Shown: in pieces, positions 61,940 to 64,000 of the stretch | How the letters are laid out: each line of letters begins with the position of its first letter | Position numbering within the stretch: the stretch's first letter is position 1 | Assembly (NCBI RefSeq): GCF_900177815.1 | Contig: NZ_FXAZ01000004.1 | Coordinates: forward strand, 62,001-126,000 | Direction: 5' to 3' | Length of the DNA: 64,000 nt | From: Paenibacillus aquistagni | GTDB taxonomy: Bacteria; Bacillota; Bacilli; Paenibacillales; Paenibacillaceae | Made by a program: the position numbers and the translations under genes | Notes under the pieces: generated by a model | What the model saw: only the letters and a program-made list of their open reading frames with translations | What the model was told of the DNA's origin: nothing | Databases searched by the model: none

Positions 61940-61975
61940 GGCGGTAACCTCCTTCGAAAAGGCATATGAAGTCAT

Positions 61976-62236
61976 GCAGGCGATTGTTTACATAGCATAA
62001 CCCAATTGTTCCCTGATCATGAATGATTGGGCAGCATGGTTGCGATCAAGTGCGGAATACCGTTCCCTTAACATTGGCAGACTTTGAGGCAATACCATTA
62101 ATTTTTATAACAAAAAATGGAAGAAGGCATGAGATGGTTTTTTCTAGACAAACGTAAAGAAGCCGAACATAGGTACATCGGTGGATTGACACTCCATAAG
62201 ATTCACAGAAAAGTTGCTTTAATGAGGTGAGAATCT
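61976..62236 (+). other. Upstream region of the EAL gene
   Basis: About 260 bases with no gene. It holds the divergent upstream DNA of the DUF421 gene and the EAL-protein gene. No convincing promoter pair was placed. Confidence 0.4.
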
Positions 62237-62303
62237 ATGCTAAATTTAGGAGGTGAATTGTTTCACGATGCAGGATATCATCTTTAGGCGGATTTACATA
62301 TGA
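62237..62303 (+). other. Two overlapping leader micro-ORFs before the EAL gene
   Basis: ATG 62237 (preceded by GAGGTGAG) opens a 16-codon frame MLNLGGELFHDAGYHL ending at 62287. Inside it AGGAGGTGA (62248-62256) precedes ATG 62268, which opens an 11-codon frame MQDIIFRRIYI. That frame stops with TGA at 62301-62303, overlapping the EAL gene ATG (62300) by ATGA. Such a chain suggests translational coupling or attenuation. Confidence 0.45.
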
Positions 62304-64000
62304 AACCAAAAAAAGTGTACACTCGAATAACGACGACGTTAATTCTAATGGCGGCTCTTTTATTTGGCGGGAGCTCCTATTATTACGTGGATTGGGTATC
62401 GAATTCGTTGGAGCAAGAAGCGGTGCGCACGATCTCTGAAACAACGATTCAAGCCAGTTATTCGATTCGAAATATGATTACAGGGCAAATTCGTGTATTG
62501 GACGGAATTGCGGATACATTATCGAAAGCCAACTATCAGGATATGGGGGAGATTCGGCAGTACTTAAGCCACTTTGATGAGAAATACAATTTTAACCGCA
62601 TTAGTATCTGCACTCCAGAAGGCATAGCCTATGCATCCGATGGTCAAACGCTCAATGTGTCTAAGGAACCCGGATTTCAAAAAGCACTTCAAGGCATCAG
62701 CAATATTTCCCCCCCATTTCTAGATCAGATTTCACATCGAGAGATTATTACGTTTAACAGTCCGCTTGTGATTGATGGCGAGGTCAGAGCGACCTTAAGC
62801 GCGAGCAGGTACTCCCAGGATTTATATGAAGCATTAGGGACTTCTTTTTTTAATGGCTATGGCTATTCTCTTATTATCGATCGCAAAGGCACGGTCATCC
62901 TTGCCTCACAGCATCCAGACAGCAATCATTCCATCCATAATTGGTTTGAATATCTGAGTCGAGATGAGCGCAATAAAAAAACATTAAAGCCGTTCAGTGA
63001 ACAATTGATGAGAGGTTCAAGCGGAGTAGGCAGCTTTGTGCTGGATGGCGATAAAAAGTTCATCGGCTATTCCAAGATGCAGGGAATCAATGATTGGTAC
63101 GTGGTATCCGTTGTATCCAAAAATGTCGTCATGAACAGAGCAGACGTGATCATTGGCTCGACGTACCTCTTGTGTCTGATCGTGTTCACCGCATTGATGG
63201 CCATCTTTGCCGTGATCTCCCGCAGCAAAAAAAGACATCAGCAGGAGATGGAGAGCATCGCCTTTTTGGATGGGCTTACTAAGCTTCCTAGCGGCTATAA
63301 GTTCCATCTAGATGCCTGTCATCTGCTTAAAAAGCATGCAGGCTCAGACACGCAAATGGCGGTCGTTCAATTCAATATTGATCGTTTTAAATATATTAAT
63401 GAAATCTATGGCTACCAAGAGGGCAATCAGATTTTGCAGCATATTGGGAAGACGCTGCAAGATCAGGTGTGTGCTAGGGATCGCATTGGCCGATTGCATG
63501 GGGACCGATTCATTCTGCTTACGTCGTACAAGACCAAGGCCGAGCTGTGGTCGCGCATGAATGAGCTTAATCAGCATCTAAGCGAATACACCTCGCAAGT
63601 GACAGAGGATCTTCATTTGGTCATTCATTGCGGCATCTATATCGTGATCGATAAAAAAATGGACATATACACCATGATGGACCGAGCGGGAATGGCAGCT
63701 AAGTCTGTCAAAGGCAGCTATGGAAGCATCTGCGCCTTTTTTAGTGATGAGATGCTAGAGCGGGTGGTGGAAGAGCAGAATATTGAGCGGCGCATGCATG
63801 ACGCCTTAGCAAATGGAGAGTTCGAAGTATATCTTCAGTCCAAATATGACCTGAATGATCGGAGCATGCAGTGCGCAGAGGCGCTCATTCGTTGGAACCA
63901 TCCTGAGAAAGGGTTGATTCCACCTAACGCTTTTATTCCCGTATTTGAGAAAAACGGCTTTATCGTGCAAGTGGACTTAATGGTATTTGAATTTGTGTGC
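62300..64000 (+). CDS. Membrane-anchored degenerate-GGDEF/EAL protein (partial, 3' end outside window)
   Basis: At least 567 codons, open to the window end. An N-terminal membrane helix (about 15-35) is followed by an extracytoplasmic CACHE-like sensor (about 36-275) and a second helix (about 285-305). The GGDEF domain is degenerate: its active loop reads LHGDRFILL (HGDRF for GGDEF), and the first motif is weak. The EAL domain starts about residue 500 with EVYLQSKYDLNDRSMQCAEALIRWNHP, keeping the EALxRW. It is most likely a c-di-GMP phosphodiesterase controlled by an outside signal. ATG 62300 is weakly served by AGGCGGA but coupled to the upstream micro-ORF. Confidence 0.88.
   Translation, partial: MKPKKVYTRITTTLILMAALLFGGSSYYYVDWVSNSLEQEAVRTISETTIQASYSIRNMITGQIRVLDGIADTLSKANYQDMGEIRQYLSHFDEKYNFNRISICTPEGIAYASDGQTLNVSKEPGFQKALQGISNISPPFLDQISHREIITFNSPLVIDGEVRATLSASRYSQDLYEALGTSFFNGYGYSLIIDRKGTVILASQHPDSNHSIHNWFEYLSRDERNKKTLKPFSEQLMRGSSGVGSFVLDGDKKFIGYSKMQGINDWYVVSVVSKNVVMNRADVIIGSTYLLCLIVFTALMAIFAVISRSKKRHQQEMESIAFLDGLTKLPSGYKFHLDACHLLKKHAGSDTQMAVVQFNIDRFKYINEIYGYQEGNQILQHIGKTLQDQVCARDRIGRLHGDRFILLTSYKTKAELWSRMNELNQHLSEYTSQVTEDLHLVIHCGIYIVIDKKMDIYTMMDRAGMAAKSVKGSYGSICAFFSDEMLERVVEEQNIERRMHDALANGEFEVYLQSKYDLNDRSMQCAEALIRWNHPEKGLIPPNAFIPVFEKNGFIVQVDLMVFEFVC

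Overview
The window is about 64 kb of chromosome from a Gram-positive, spore-former-like Firmicute, best matched to Paenibacillus or a close relative in the Paenibacillaceae. The reasons are the tpiA-gpmI-eno and secG-rnr-smpB-ssrA core blocks in Bacillales order, strong AGGAGG-type ribosome binding sites with frequent GTG and TTG starts, secreted proteins with copper-amine-oxidase-N stalk domains, and many ABC sugar import and chemoreceptor genes. No 16S or marker comparison was possible, so the genus is an inference.

Layout. 1-3.7 kb: end of the glycolytic operon (tpiA, gpmI, eno). 4-9.2 kb: a methyltransferase, then odhAB (2-oxoglutarate dehydrogenase E1 and E2) on the minus strand. 9.6-11.8 kb: a coupled PadR / DUF1700 / DUF4097 envelope-sensing operon. 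11.9-19 kb: pdxK, secG, rnr (with a very long Arg/Gly-rich tail), mgtC, smpB and the tmRNA gene ssrA. 19-24.7 kb: an accessory zone built on the 3' end of ssrA. Four copies of the ssrA 3' terminus (one real, three relics) divide it into compartments holding a structured non-coding insert, a tandem pair of BaiN/HI0933 flavoproteins, and a MerR-CPBP protease pair with a textbook 19-bp-spacer MerR promoter. 24.7-34.4 kb: a glyoxalase-fold protein, a chemoreceptor, a secreted stalk-vWA protein, a MscS channel, a prolyl-4-hydroxylase-like protein, an AraC regulator, an HD phosphohydrolase, and fragments of dnaN and doc. 34.7-39 kb: a secreted amidase and a dCACHE chemoreceptor with a SigD-like promoter. 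39.5-46.8 kb, minus strand: a secreted stalk protein, then a four-gene overlapping glycosyltransferase operon (GT39, GT2, DUF2304, SMR-like flippase), and upstream of that an OmpR/VanS-type two-component system. 47.2-50 kb: a sulfatase and a metallophosphoesterase. 50-60.4 kb: a complete sugar utilisation operon (lipoprotein binding protein, two permeases, EbgA-type beta-galactosidase, GH63/MGH1-like glycosidase, EamA transporter, EbgR-type LacI repressor) with three copies of one operator-like word at its promoter. 60.4-64 kb: a small membrane protein, an Rpn nuclease fragment, a DUF421 protein with an apparently non-standard start, and the first part of a degenerate-GGDEF/EAL protein that runs off the window.

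How it fits together. The housekeeping genes cover glycolysis, the TCA cycle, protein export and ribosome rescue. RNase R, SmpB and tmRNA form the trans-translation and non-stop mRNA decay set. The accessory genes deal mainly with the cell surface, chemotaxis and sugar foraging. The most unusual structure is the stacked ssrA 3'-end array at 19-24.7 kb. The best candidate for an under-described functional system is the Arn/Ykt-like glycosyltransferase operon next to its two-component system.
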